A DNA stretch of 7,079 nt from Verrucomicrobiota bacterium (GTDB lineage Bacteria; Verrucomicrobiota; Verrucomicrobiia; Limisphaerales; J093): contig RFJD01000410.1 in the NCBI GenBank assembly GCA_003695015.1, positions 1 to 7,079 on the forward strand. The letters run 5' to 3'. Under the pieces are notes generated by a model. That model saw nothing but the letters and a program-made list of their open reading frames with translations, was not told the DNA's origin and made no database searches. The translations under genes were made by a program, and so were the position numbers. The first letter of the stretch is position 1. Each line of letters begins with the position of its first letter. Below, piece by piece: positions 1 through 6,361 of this stretch.

Positions 1-316
1 ACAGGCCGGCATCACGTGGTATCACGACGGCCAGCCGGTGTTCAAACTGGTCAAGGAGCTGGTGGACGGCCAGCTCATGATGATTCCCGGTCGCCAGCCG
101 ATGACCCACGAAACGGTGCAACTGCGCCTCGAGGTCCGGGGGCGGAGCTACGTGGCCAGGTACCGGCCCGGCGCCCGCGGGCCTTGGCTCGAATCCGCCC
201 GGGGCGAACTGTCGCCCCCGGGCCGGGACGAGATCAGCCTCCAAGGCTATCACGGCCCCGCCGACGCGGAGCACTGGGTCCGGTTCGACGACTTCCGGAT
301 CGTCCGGTTGAAGTGA
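1..316 (+). CDS. Partial gene (3' end): protein with a concanavalin A-like C-terminal domain
   Basis: The reading frame is open from base 2 to a TGA at 314-316 and runs in from outside the window, so about 104 C-terminal residues are visible and the true start is missing. A GTG at 38 lies inside the same frame but is not a credible start, because conserved-looking residues (AGITWYHDGQPVF) precede it. The segment reads as a beta-sandwich: an 'aGitWY.dG..vFKLvKE' strand pair, a 'vqLRLEVRG..YvArYRP' strand pair, and a terminal 'EISLQGYHGPADAEHWVRFD' followed by DFRIVRL. This resembles the concanavalin A-like (DUF1349 or GH43 C-terminal type) domains attached to secreted carbohydrate-active or sugar-binding proteins. 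The family call rests on pattern recognition only, and any catalytic domain would lie upstream. The gene converges on the purine nucleoside phosphorylase gene with a 36-bp gap. Confidence 0.6.
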   Translation, partial: QAGITWYHDGQPVFKLVKELVDGQLMMIPGRQPMTHETVQLRLEVRGRSYVARYRPGARGPWLESARGELSPPGRDEISLQGYHGPADAEHWVRFDDFRIVRLK

Positions 317-318
317 TT

Positions 319-338
319 CGCCGGAGGGAACCCCGGCG
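319..338. terminator. Candidate bidirectional hairpin between convergent genes
   Basis: The bases CGCCGG (319-324) and CCGGCG (333-338) form a perfect 6-bp GC stem with an 8-base loop. The hairpin begins 3 bases after the stop codon of the upstream partial gene and ends 14 bases before the stop codon of the convergent phosphorylase gene. Its position fits a shared transcription end for both strands. Neither strand shows a T-tract after the stem, so it is not a canonical intrinsic terminator. It could instead be an mRNA 3' stabiliser, or chance in GC-rich DNA. Confidence 0.35.
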
Positions 339-352
339 CCGCTGGGTGGCGT

Positions 353-1240
353 TCATTTCCCGGCGGCGCGGTCTTGTTCCGCGGCCCACAGCCGGATGAA
401 CGCCGCCAGCAGGGCGCCCGCTTGGTCGGCCCTCCGGCGGCCCGTGTCCAGCACCTCTTCGTGGCTGATGGTGGTCCGCGGCGCGCGACCGGCGGCGAGG
501 TTGGTGATGCACGACAGGGCCGCCACCCGCAGGCCGCATTGCCGGGCGACGATCACCTCCGGCACGGTGCTCATGCCGACGGCGTCGGCGCCCCAGCGGG
601 CAAAGGCGCGAATCTCCGCCGGTGTTTCGTAGCTGGGACCGGAGACCGCCAGGTAGATGCCTTCCCGCAGGGTCAGGCCGACCTGCCGGCCGGCCTTCTT
701 GAGCAGGCGGCGCAGGGCGGGATCGTACGCCTCGCTCAGATCCACGAACCGTTCCGCGCCTCCGCCGACGCCGCGCAGTGGATTGACCCCCATGAAGTTG
801 ATGTGGTCGCGGAGGATCATGAAATCGCCGGGCTGCAAGCGCGGGTTGATGCCGCCGGCCGCGTTGGTCAACAACACCGTCTGGACCCCCAGCGCCGCGG
901 CCACGCGGATGGGGAAGGTGACCTGTTCCAACGAGTGCCCCTCGTAGAAATGGCAACGGCCGGCGAAAACCCACAAGGGCGTTTCGTCCAGCCGGGCCAG
1001 CAGCACACGCGCGGCATGTCCCGGGACCGTGGAGCGGGCAAACCCGGGCAAACGGGAACAAGCGGCATCGCCCACGACTTCCACCCGTTCGGCAAAGGGC
1101 TGGAAACCGCTGCCCAACACCACCGCCAGACGGGGCCGGACCGCACCGAGACGCCGCAACCGCCGGGCCGCCTCCTTCACGGCGGCCGGCGCCTGACTTG
1201 ATCCACGCCGGGCAGGCTTTAGGCTCATGGCAACGAGCAT
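353..1240 (-). CDS. Purine nucleoside phosphorylase (trimeric PNP/MTAP family)
   Basis: The 295-residue product should cleave purine (2'-deoxy)nucleosides with phosphate to free base and (deoxy)ribose 1-phosphate in cytosolic purine salvage. Trimeric-class landmarks occur in order: phosphate-loop GSG with Ser44; GRCHFYEGH at 94-102 (Arg95, His97, Tyr99); TNAAGG at 125-130; DHINFMGVNPLRG at 145-157; SGPSYETPAE at 200-209 with base-contacting Glu205; VGMSTVPE at 221-228 with Met223; SCITN at 243-247; and SHEE with His260. Asn247 aligns with the Asn that selects 6-oxopurines, where methylthioadenosine phosphorylases carry Asp, so inosine and guanosine are the likely substrates. The start is uncertain: Met1 (1240), Met5 (1228) and a GTG at Val21 (1178-1180) are all possible, and none has a strong ribosome binding site. 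The first two overlap the divergent adenylyltransferase gene. The family is clear; the symbol is left blank because several names (punA, xapA, deoD) are used. Confidence 0.95.
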   Translation of the reverse strand: MLVAMSLKPARRGSSQAPAAVKEAARRLRRLGAVRPRLAVVLGSGFQPFAERVEVVGDAACSRLPGFARSTVPGHAARVLLARLDETPLWVFAGRCHFYEGHSLEQVTFPIRVAAALGVQTVLLTNAAGGINPRLQPGDFMILRDHINFMGVNPLRGVGGGAERFVDLSEAYDPALRRLLKKAGRQVGLTLREGIYLAVSGPSYETPAEIRAFARWGADAVGMSTVPEVIVARQCGLRVAALSCITNLAAGRAPRTTISHEEVLDTGRRRADQAGALLAAFIRLWAAEQDRAAGK

Positions 1241-2408
1241 GACGACGGGGTTGAACCACGAGGAAATCCGCCGCTACGCCCGGCATCTGATCCTGCCGCA
1301 GGTCGGATTGGCCGGCCAGCAGAAGATACGTCGCGCCAGCGTGTTGATCGTCGGCGCCGGCGGCCTGGGGGCGCCCATCGCCCTCTACCTGGCCGCCGCG
1401 GGGATCGGCCGGCTGGGCATCGTGGACTTCGACGCCGTCGAGCTGTCCAACCTCCAGCGCCAGGTGTTGCACGGCACTCCCGACCTCGGTCGGCCCAAGG
1501 CCGAATCGGCCCGCGACGCCGTCCGCCGGATCAACCCGCACGTCGAGGTGGACGTCCATGCCACGCGCCTGACCGCCGCCAATGCCATGGACATTCTCCG
1601 GCCCTACGACGTGGTGGTGGACGGCACCGACAATTTCCCGACCCGCTATCTGACCAACGACGCCTGCGTGCTGCTGGGCAAACCGAACGTGTACGGCTCG
1701 ATCTTCCGGTTCGAAGGGCAGGCCAGCGTGTTTGCGCCGCACCTGGACGGACCGTGTTACCGCTGCCTCTACCCCGAACCGCCGCCGCCGGGATCGGTGC
1801 CCACCTGCGCCGAAGGCGGCGTGCTGGGGGTCCTGCCGGGCATCATCGGCGTCGTCCAGGCCACCGAGATCCTCAAGCTCATCCTCGGCGAAGGCCGGCC
1901 GTTGATCGGCCGCCTGCTGCTCTACGACGCCCTCGAGATGCGTTTCCGGGAGCTGAAGGTGCGCCGTGATCCGGCCTGCCCGGTTTGCGGCGAGAACCCC
2001 ACCATCCGGGAACTGATCGACTACGAAGCGTTCTGCGCGGGGGCCGGTCGTGAAGAGGAACCGCCGCCGCCGGAGGCCGCCGCGACCGTGCCCGAGATCA
2101 CCGTGCAGGAACTGAAAGCGGCCTTGGACGATCCCGCCAGCGGGGTGCAGTTGATCGATGTGCGGGAACCGGTCGAACACCGGATCGTCACCCTGCCCGG
2201 CAGTCGGTTGATTCCGCTGGGCGAACTCCCCCGACGACTCGACGAACTGGATCGCGACCGGCCCTGCTACGTGATCTGCCATCATGGGGTGCGGTCCATC
2301 CAAGCCGCGGCCTATCTGGCGGCCGAAGGCTTCCGCGATGCCCGCAGTGTGCGGGGCGGCCTGATGGCGTGGGCGGAGGAGATCGATCCCTCCCTGCCGC
2401 GGTACTGA
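1227..2408 (+). CDS. moeB: MoeB/ThiF-type E1-like adenylyltransferase with C-terminal rhodanese domain (MoeZ/MOCS3-like)
   Basis: The 393-residue enzyme should adenylate the C-terminal glycine of a ubiquitin-like sulfur carrier (MoaD, ThiS or similar) and, through its rhodanese domain, pass sulfur to form the thiocarboxylate used in molybdopterin, thiamine or cysteine synthesis or tRNA thiolation. The E1 domain (about 10-260) has the nucleotide loop GAGGLG at 43-48, Asp67 and Asp69, NLQRQ at 75-79, Lys91, DGTDNF at 132-137, zinc-ligand pairs C177/C180 and C251/C254, and the conserved Cys194 in TCAEGG. An acidic, proline-rich linker (about 275-290) leads to a rhodanese domain (about 290-390) with DVRE at 311-314 and active loop CHHGVRS at 351-357, so catalytic Cys351 is present. 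The ATG at 1227 has AGG 3 bases upstream; an ATG at 1239 or a TTG at 1251 would also keep the family N-terminus. No carrier-protein gene is adjacent, so the pathway cannot be fixed from here. Confidence 0.93.
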   Translation: MATSMTTGLNHEEIRRYARHLILPQVGLAGQQKIRRASVLIVGAGGLGAPIALYLAAAGIGRLGIVDFDAVELSNLQRQVLHGTPDLGRPKAESARDAVRRINPHVEVDVHATRLTAANAMDILRPYDVVVDGTDNFPTRYLTNDACVLLGKPNVYGSIFRFEGQASVFAPHLDGPCYRCLYPEPPPPGSVPTCAEGGVLGVLPGIIGVVQATEILKLILGEGRPLIGRLLLYDALEMRFRELKVRRDPACPVCGENPTIRELIDYEAFCAGAGREEEPPPPEAAATVPEITVQELKAALDDPASGVQLIDVREPVEHRIVTLPGSRLIPLGELPRRLDELDRDRPCYVICHHGVRSIQAAAYLAAEGFRDARSVRGGLMAWAEEIDPSLPRY

Positions 2409-2437
2409 GCCGCGCCACTTTCTTGTCGGCGGGCCGC

Positions 2438-2459
2438 GGGGAGGTCAGCATCCCTCCTT
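2438..2459 (+). promoter_or_regulatory. Possible Shine-Dalgarno with a self-pairing hairpin upstream of hrpB
   Basis: GGGGAGG at 2438-2444 is the best purine-rich site before the helicase start, but its 3' end lies 16 bases from the ATG, which is unusually far. GGAGG (2440-2444) can pair with CCTCC (2453-2457) around the 8-base loop TCAGCATC, and two flanking G-T pairs could extend the stem. If it forms, the helix would hide the ribosome binding site. I see no other ribosome binding site closer to the start. This is a sequence observation only, with no evidence of regulation. Confidence 0.3.
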
Positions 2460-2460
2460 C

Positions 2461-5061
2461 ATGGCCGAACGGCTGCCCATTTACGAATTGGAGGAGGCGC
2501 TGGTCCGCGGTTGGCGGGCGGGCGAACACCTGATCGTTTGCGCGCCGACCGGCTCCGGCAAATCCACCCAGATCCCGCAAATCCTGCTGCGACGGGGTTT
2601 GCTGGAGACGGAAGGCCGGCCGGGACAGTTGATCATCCTGCAGCCGCGACGGCTGGCGGCGCGCTTGTTGGCGGCGCGGGTGGCGCAGGAACTCGGCGTG
2701 AGGCTCGGCGCCGAGGTGGGTTACAGCATCCGCTTCGAAAACGTCGCCGGCCGGGAAACGCGCATCCGCTTCGTCACCGAAGGGGTGTTGTTGCGCCAGA
2801 TGCTGGAGGATCCGGAGCTGCCGGGGGTGGCGGGCTTGATCTTCGACGAGTTCCACGAGCGCCATCTGTACGGGGACATCACGCTCGCCAAAGCCATCGA
2901 GCTGCAAGAAACCCGGCGTCCCGATCTGCGGTTGGCGGTGATGTCGGCCACGCTGGACGTCGAATTGCTGCGCCGTTACCTGGCCGGCGCCGGCCGCCCG
3001 GTCACCGTGCTCAGCTCGGAGGGCCGGCTCCATCCGGTCGAGATCCGGTACGAGGCCGTCCCTTCCTACGCCCAGCGCCGGCCGGTTTGGGAGCGGGCGG
3101 CGGATGCCTTCGAAGCCTGGGCCGCGGCGGGCGGCGCCGGGGATGTGCTGATCTTCATGCCCGGGGCCTACGAAATCCAACAGACGCTGGCGGCGCTGGG
3201 GGAGCGCCCGGCCGCGCGGGGGCGGGTGTTGCTGCCGTTGCACGGGGAGTTGCCGGCGGCGGCCCAGGACGCCGCGGTCGCCCGCCACGACCGCCCGAAG
3301 ATCGTGGTGGCCACCAACGTGGCCGAAACCTCGATCACCATCGACGGCATCCGGCTGGTCATCGACAGCGGCCTGGCGCGGATCGCGCGGTTCGATCCCT
3401 GGCGCGGCATCAACACGCTGCTGGTCGAGAAGATCTCCCAGGCCAGCGCCGATCAACGCGCGGGACGGGCCGGACGCACCGCGCCTGGTGTCTGTCACCG
3501 CCTTTGGAGCGAGGAGGAACACGCCCAACGTCCGGCCCGCGAGGAGCCGGAGGTCCGCCGGTTGGATCTGGCCGAGGTCGTGCTCACGCTCAAGGCGGCC
3601 GGCGTGCGCGACCTGCGGTCCTTCCGCTGGCTCGAACCGCCGGACGAACGCCGCCTGGCCCACGCCGAGGAGTTGCTGCTCGACTTGGGCGCCCTGCGTA
3701 CGCTCCCGGGCACGGAGGCCGCCGCTTCCGACGCGCCCCCGGCCACCGAGATCACGGAACTCGGGCGGCGCATGCTGAAGTTCCCGCTGCACCCGCGATA
3801 CGCCCGGATGTTGCTGGCGGCGGCGGAGCGGGGTTGCGTGCGGCAGGCTTGTCTGGCGGCGGCGCTGACCCAGGGGCGCGACCTGTTGCGCCGTCGCGCC
3901 GACAAGACCGCCCGCGATCGCCGGGAGGATCTGTTCGGGGACAAGGCGGATTCCGATTTCTTCCACCTCATGCGCGCCTGGAGCTACGCGGCGCGTGAAA
4001 ACTTCCGGGAAGGGGCCTGCCGCCGGGTGGGCATCAACGCGGCGGCCGCCCGGCAGGTGGCGCCGTTGTTCGGGCAGTTCCTGCGCATCGCCGAGAAAGA
4101 AGGCCTGCCCATCGAGGAGCGGCCCGCCTCCGACGAGGCCATTCGCCAGTGCCTGTTGATCGGATTCTGCGACCGCCTGGCCCGGCGGCTCGATTCCGGG
4201 ACCTTGCGCTGCGAAATGGTCCATGGCCGCCGGGGCGAACTGGCCCGCGAAAGCGTCGTCCAACATCACCCTTTGTTCGTCGCCGCCGAGGTGCGGGAGA
4301 TCGGGCGGCACGACGGCGAGGTGCGCACCCTGCTGTCGCTGGCGACGGCCGTCGAGGCCGCGTGGCTGGAGGCGTTGTTTCCGGACGAAATCCGGACCGA
4401 GCGCCACGTGACCTACGACCCCGGAACCAAACGCGTTTACGCCGAGGAACGCCGCTCCTTCCGCGGCCTGGCGTTGGCGCGCCAACGCGTCGAACCGCCG
4501 CCTGCGGACGAGGCCGCCCGGTTGCTGGCCGCCGAGGTCCTGGCCGGCCGGCTCACCCTCAAGCACTGGAACCACGAGGTCGAGCAGTGGATCGCCCGGC
4601 TCAACTGCCTGGCCCAATGGTGTCCGGAACTCGAACTGCCGCCCATCACGCCCGAAGCCCGCGCCGCCCTCGTCGAGCAAATCTGTCACGGCGCCTGCAG
4701 CTACAAGGAGATCAAGGACCGCCCCGTCAAACCGGTCGTCCGGGACTGGCTCAACGCCGCCCAGCGCGAGTGGCTCGACCGCCATGCGCCCGAGCGGGTC
4801 CGCCTGGCCAATGGCCGCCGGCCGCGGGTGATCTACTCCGAGACCGAGCCGCCGCACGTCGCCCTGCGCATCCAAGAGCTGTTCGGCGTGAACGAAACGC
4901 CCCGGATCGCCATGGGCCGCGTCCCGGTCGTCGTCCACATCCTCGCGCCGAACATGCGGCCGGTGCAGGTGACCACCGACTTGGCCCGCTTCTGGCGCGA
5001 GCACTATCCGCGCGTGAAATCCGAGCTCCAGCGCCGCTATCCCAAGCACGCCTGGCCCTGA
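2461..5061 (+). CDS. hrpB: ATP-dependent helicase HrpB (DEAH-family, superfamily 2)
   Basis: The 866-residue product is a cytosolic superfamily 2 NTPase-helicase of the HrpB branch, whose physiological substrate is poorly defined even in Escherichia coli. Visible motifs are Walker A APTGSGKST at 28-36, QPRR (motif Ia), motif II DEFH at 129-132 (Phe instead of Ala is usual for HrpB), SAT at 162-164, motif V ATNVAETSIT at 284-293, and motif VI QRAGRAGR at 332-339 with the arginine fingers. A winged-helix and HA2-like middle follows, including LPLHPR-like 'FPLHPRYARMLL'. The end carries the HrpB C-terminal signature: LRIQELFGVNETP, GRVPVVVHILAPNMRPVQVT, DLARFW and final RYPKHAWP. The protein stops right at that WP, whereas E. 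coli HrpB continues with a short tail. Length is slightly above the usual 800-850, partly from a loop near residues 415-430 rich in Ala, Pro and Thr. The ATG at 2461 gives the expected 'LPIYELEEAL' N-terminus. Confidence 0.95.
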   Translation: MAERLPIYELEEALVRGWRAGEHLIVCAPTGSGKSTQIPQILLRRGLLETEGRPGQLIILQPRRLAARLLAARVAQELGVRLGAEVGYSIRFENVAGRETRIRFVTEGVLLRQMLEDPELPGVAGLIFDEFHERHLYGDITLAKAIELQETRRPDLRLAVMSATLDVELLRRYLAGAGRPVTVLSSEGRLHPVEIRYEAVPSYAQRRPVWERAADAFEAWAAAGGAGDVLIFMPGAYEIQQTLAALGERPAARGRVLLPLHGELPAAAQDAAVARHDRPKIVVATNVAETSITIDGIRLVIDSGLARIARFDPWRGINTLLVEKISQASADQRAGRAGRTAPGVCHRLWSEEEHAQRPAREEPEVRRLDLAEVVLTLKAAGVRDLRSFRWLEPPDERRLAHAEELLLDLGALRTLPGTEAAASDAPPATEITELGRRMLKFPLHPRYARMLLAAAERGCVRQACLAAALTQGRDLLRRRADKTARDRREDLFGDKADSDFFHLMRAWSYAARENFREGACRRVGINAAAARQVAPLFGQFLRIAEKEGLPIEERPASDEAIRQCLLIGFCDRLARRLDSGTLRCEMVHGRRGELARESVVQHHPLFVAAEVREIGRHDGEVRTLLSLATAVEAAWLEALFPDEIRTERHVTYDPGTKRVYAEERRSFRGLALARQRVEPPPADEAARLLAAEVLAGRLTLKHWNHEVEQWIARLNCLAQWCPELELPPITPEARAALVEQICHGACSYKEIKDRPVKPVVRDWLNAAQREWLDRHAPERVRLANGRRPRVIYSETEPPHVALRIQELFGVNETPRIAMGRVPVVVHILAPNMRPVQVTTDLARFWREHYPRVKSELQRRYPKHAWP

Positions 5062-5161
5062 ACCCGCTCGATTTCCCCCGCCGGCGCAACCGACCGACAA
5101 TCATTCGCAACCCACCGCAAGCGCGCTGTCCTCGTTTTGGGCCAGACTCGCCGGCGTGGTT

Positions 5162-5177
5162 CGCCCCTGGTGGGGCG
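5162..5177 (+). other. Perfect GC hairpin in the leader region of the barrel-protein gene
   Basis: CGCCCC (5162-5167) and GGGGCG (5172-5177) form a perfect 6-bp stem closed by the tetraloop TGGT. It lies 40 bases upstream of the next start codon and 100 bases after the hrpB stop. No T-run follows, so it is not a standard intrinsic terminator. It could be a leader structure, a weak attenuator or chance in GC-rich DNA. Confidence 0.35.
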
Positions 5178-5188
5178 CCATCGGACCA

Positions 5189-5202
5189 AACGAACAACGA
5201 AC
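5189..5202 (+). repeat. Tandem heptamer AACGAAC x2 beside the ribosome binding site
   Basis: The heptamer AACGAAC occurs twice with no gap (5189-5195 and 5196-5202), directly before a GAGG ribosome binding site (5203-5206). The A-rich, unstructured character stands out from the GC-rich surroundings. It may simply aid ribosome loading; two copies are too few to suggest a protein binding array. Confidence 0.45.
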
Positions 5203-5206
5203 GAGG
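5203..5206 (+). promoter_or_regulatory. Ribosome binding site GAGG
   Basis: GAGG ends 11 bases before the ATG at 5218 and 14 bases before the ATG at 5221. It supports the first of the two adjacent ATG codons. It also argues against the in-frame upstream ATG at 5137, which would place non-signal-like, basic residues before a clear signal peptide. Confidence 0.5.
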
Positions 5207-5217
5207 ACACGAAACCG

Positions 5218-6060
5218 ATGATGACAAGCAACCAGACAAGCCGCCGGGCCCGCGCTTTCGGGCTGTTGGCGGCGGTGGCGGCGGCGATGGTGACGACGCC
5301 CGCCCACGCCACCGGCCGCCTGTTTACTTACTCCTACGAGCCGGAAACGATGCCCAAGGGCGCCAAGGAGTTCGAACAATGGGTCACGGCCCGCATCGGC
5401 CGCAGCCGTGACACCGGCAAACAGAACTACGTCCGCTGGGACATCCGTGAGGAGTTCGAGCTGGGCGTCACCGACTGGTACACCGCCGCCCTCTACCTGA
5501 ACCTCAAGCACGAAACTTACCGGGACGACAAGAGCGAGGCCGACATCGCGAAGTTCAGCTTCAAGGGCGTGTCGCTGGAAAACCGCTTCCGCATCCTCAA
5601 CCCGGCCACGAACCCGGTGGGGTTGACCTTCTACTTCGAGCCGGGGTTCGGCGGCGACGAGGCCGAGCTCGAGCAAAAGATCATCCTCGGCCAGCGCCAC
5701 GGCCGCTGGAAGTGGGCGGTGAACCTGATCTACGAGCACGAGTGGGAGCACAACTACGACGAGGTCGTGGCCCATCTCGGTGCCACCGCCGGCATCGCCT
5801 ACGAACTGGGCAACGGCTGGTTCCTCGGGCTCGAACTCTGGAACGACCACAAACTCGAGGAATACAGCGAGTGGAAGAACTCCGTCCTTTACTTCGGCCC
5901 TGTGCTCAGCCACCAGGCCGGGGATTGGTGGATGGCGCTGACCGTCATGCCGCAGGTCTGGGGCCGGAACTACAACGGCGATCCCGACGGCGAATCCGCC
6001 TTGGACCTCAGCAGCAACGAACGGGTCCAAGTGCGGGTGCTGTTCGGCCTGGACTTCTGA
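5218..6060 (+). CDS. Secreted outer-membrane beta-barrel-like protein of unknown function
   Basis: The product is 280 residues from the ATG at 5218. It begins with a signal peptide: basic SRRAR at 8-12, a hydrophobic Ala/Leu/Val core at 13-25, and a signal peptidase I site after A-H-A at 29-31. The mature chain has no long hydrophobic helix. It is built of alternating polar and aromatic stretches typical of transmembrane beta strands, such as WYTAALYLNL, VGLTFYFEPGF, WAVNLIYEHEW, WFLGLELW and WWMALTVMPQVW, with charged turns between them. The final residues LFGLDF end in Phe, as expected for an outer-membrane protein recognised by the BAM machinery. I cannot assign a named family; it loosely recalls porin-like proteins annotated as phenol-degradation MetA-type. 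The next gene, a heme lipoprotein, starts 4 bases after this stop, so the two are probably cotranscribed. A periplasmic sugar-binding or pore role cannot be separated from sequence alone. Confidence 0.75.
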   Translation: MMTSNQTSRRARAFGLLAAVAAAMVTTPAHATGRLFTYSYEPETMPKGAKEFEQWVTARIGRSRDTGKQNYVRWDIREEFELGVTDWYTAALYLNLKHETYRDDKSEADIAKFSFKGVSLENRFRILNPATNPVGLTFYFEPGFGGDEAELEQKIILGQRHGRWKWAVNLIYEHEWEHNYDEVVAHLGATAGIAYELGNGWFLGLELWNDHKLEEYSEWKNSVLYFGPVLSHQAGDWWMALTVMPQVWGRNYNGDPDGESALDLSSNERVQVRVLFGLDF

Positions 6061-6064
6061 CCCG

Positions 6065-6361
6065 ATGTCGAAACGTTGGTTCTTGTGGTGTTGGCTGCCG
6101 GTCCTGGCGGGTTGTGCGAACCCGACCGGGACCGGCTTTTCCTCCGGCGCCGAACCGGATTCTCCGGGCCACCGCCTTTACGTCCAGAAGTGCGCCTCCT
6201 GCCACCGGTTTTACCACCCGGCAAACTACACCGGGGAACGCTGGCAGTACTGGATGGACACCATGGCCGAAAAGGCCAGGCTCACGCCGGAGGAGAAACA
6301 AACGCTGTCCGCGTACCTCGATCAGTTCCGGCGCGATCCGGAGCGCCCGACGCCGCGCTGA
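6065..6361 (+). CDS. Small monoheme c-type cytochrome lipoprotein
   Basis: The 98-residue product starts with a lipoprotein signal (basic MSKRW, a short hydrophobic core, lipobox L14-A15-G16-C17). The residue after the lipidated Cys is Ala, not Asp, which favours transport to the outer membrane. The mature part has one heme-binding site C43-A-S-C-H47, preceded by 'GHRLYVQK' as in class I cytochromes. It is followed by HPANYTGERWQYWMDTM, where Met64 or Met67 could be the distal ligand, and by a C-terminal helix 'LTPEEKQTLSAYLDQF' typical of small cytochrome c folds. The expected role is electron transfer at the envelope; the partner is unknown. The ATG lies 4 bases after the barrel gene's stop with no clear ribosome binding site, which suggests translational coupling. 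Its last 40 bases overlap the 3' end of the ribokinase gene on the other strand, so the basic tail 'RRDPERPTPR' is coded in shared DNA. Confidence 0.87.
   Translation: MSKRWFLWCWLPVLAGCANPTGTGFSSGAEPDSPGHRLYVQKCASCHRFYHPANYTGERWQYWMDTMAEKARLTPEEKQTLSAYLDQFRRDPERPTPR

Larger units (their letters stand above)
5062..5217. other. Intergenic region between hrpB and the barrel-protein gene
   Basis: This 156-bp gap is the largest non-coding stretch in the window and must contain any promoter for the two-gene envelope unit that follows. I cannot identify a convincing -35/-10 pair. It holds a 6-bp perfect hairpin at 5162-5177 and an A-rich stretch from 5188 with a tandem heptamer just before the start codon, both listed separately. 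No T-tract terminator for hrpB is visible. Confidence 0.6.

Noticed and set aside
234..2303. A 689-codon open frame on the minus strand spanning the phosphorylase and adenylyltransferase region.
   Set aside because: It is out of frame with the real phosphorylase on the same strand and antisense to the adenylyltransferase. It shows no domain pattern and is a composition artefact.
2845..2856. Motif II of the helicase reads DEFH instead of DEAH.
   Set aside because: Phe at this position is typical of the HrpB branch, so it is a diagnostic feature and not a mutation.
2188..5100. A 970-codon open frame on the minus strand opposite hrpB.
   Set aside because: Its translation is low in complexity (rich in Gln, Gly, Arg, Asp and Val) with no recognisable domain, and it lies exactly antisense to a gene with every helicase motif. 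GC-rich third codon positions on the plus strand make stops rare in the antisense frame.
5137..5217. Upstream in-frame ATG extending the barrel protein by 27 residues.
   Set aside because: The added residues are basic and disordered, would bury the signal peptide, and the GAGG site favours the ATG at 5218.
4149..5411. A 420-codon plus-strand frame running from inside hrpB into the barrel-protein gene.
   Set aside because: It is Arg/Pro/Ala-rich, matches no family and overlaps two well-supported genes in another frame.
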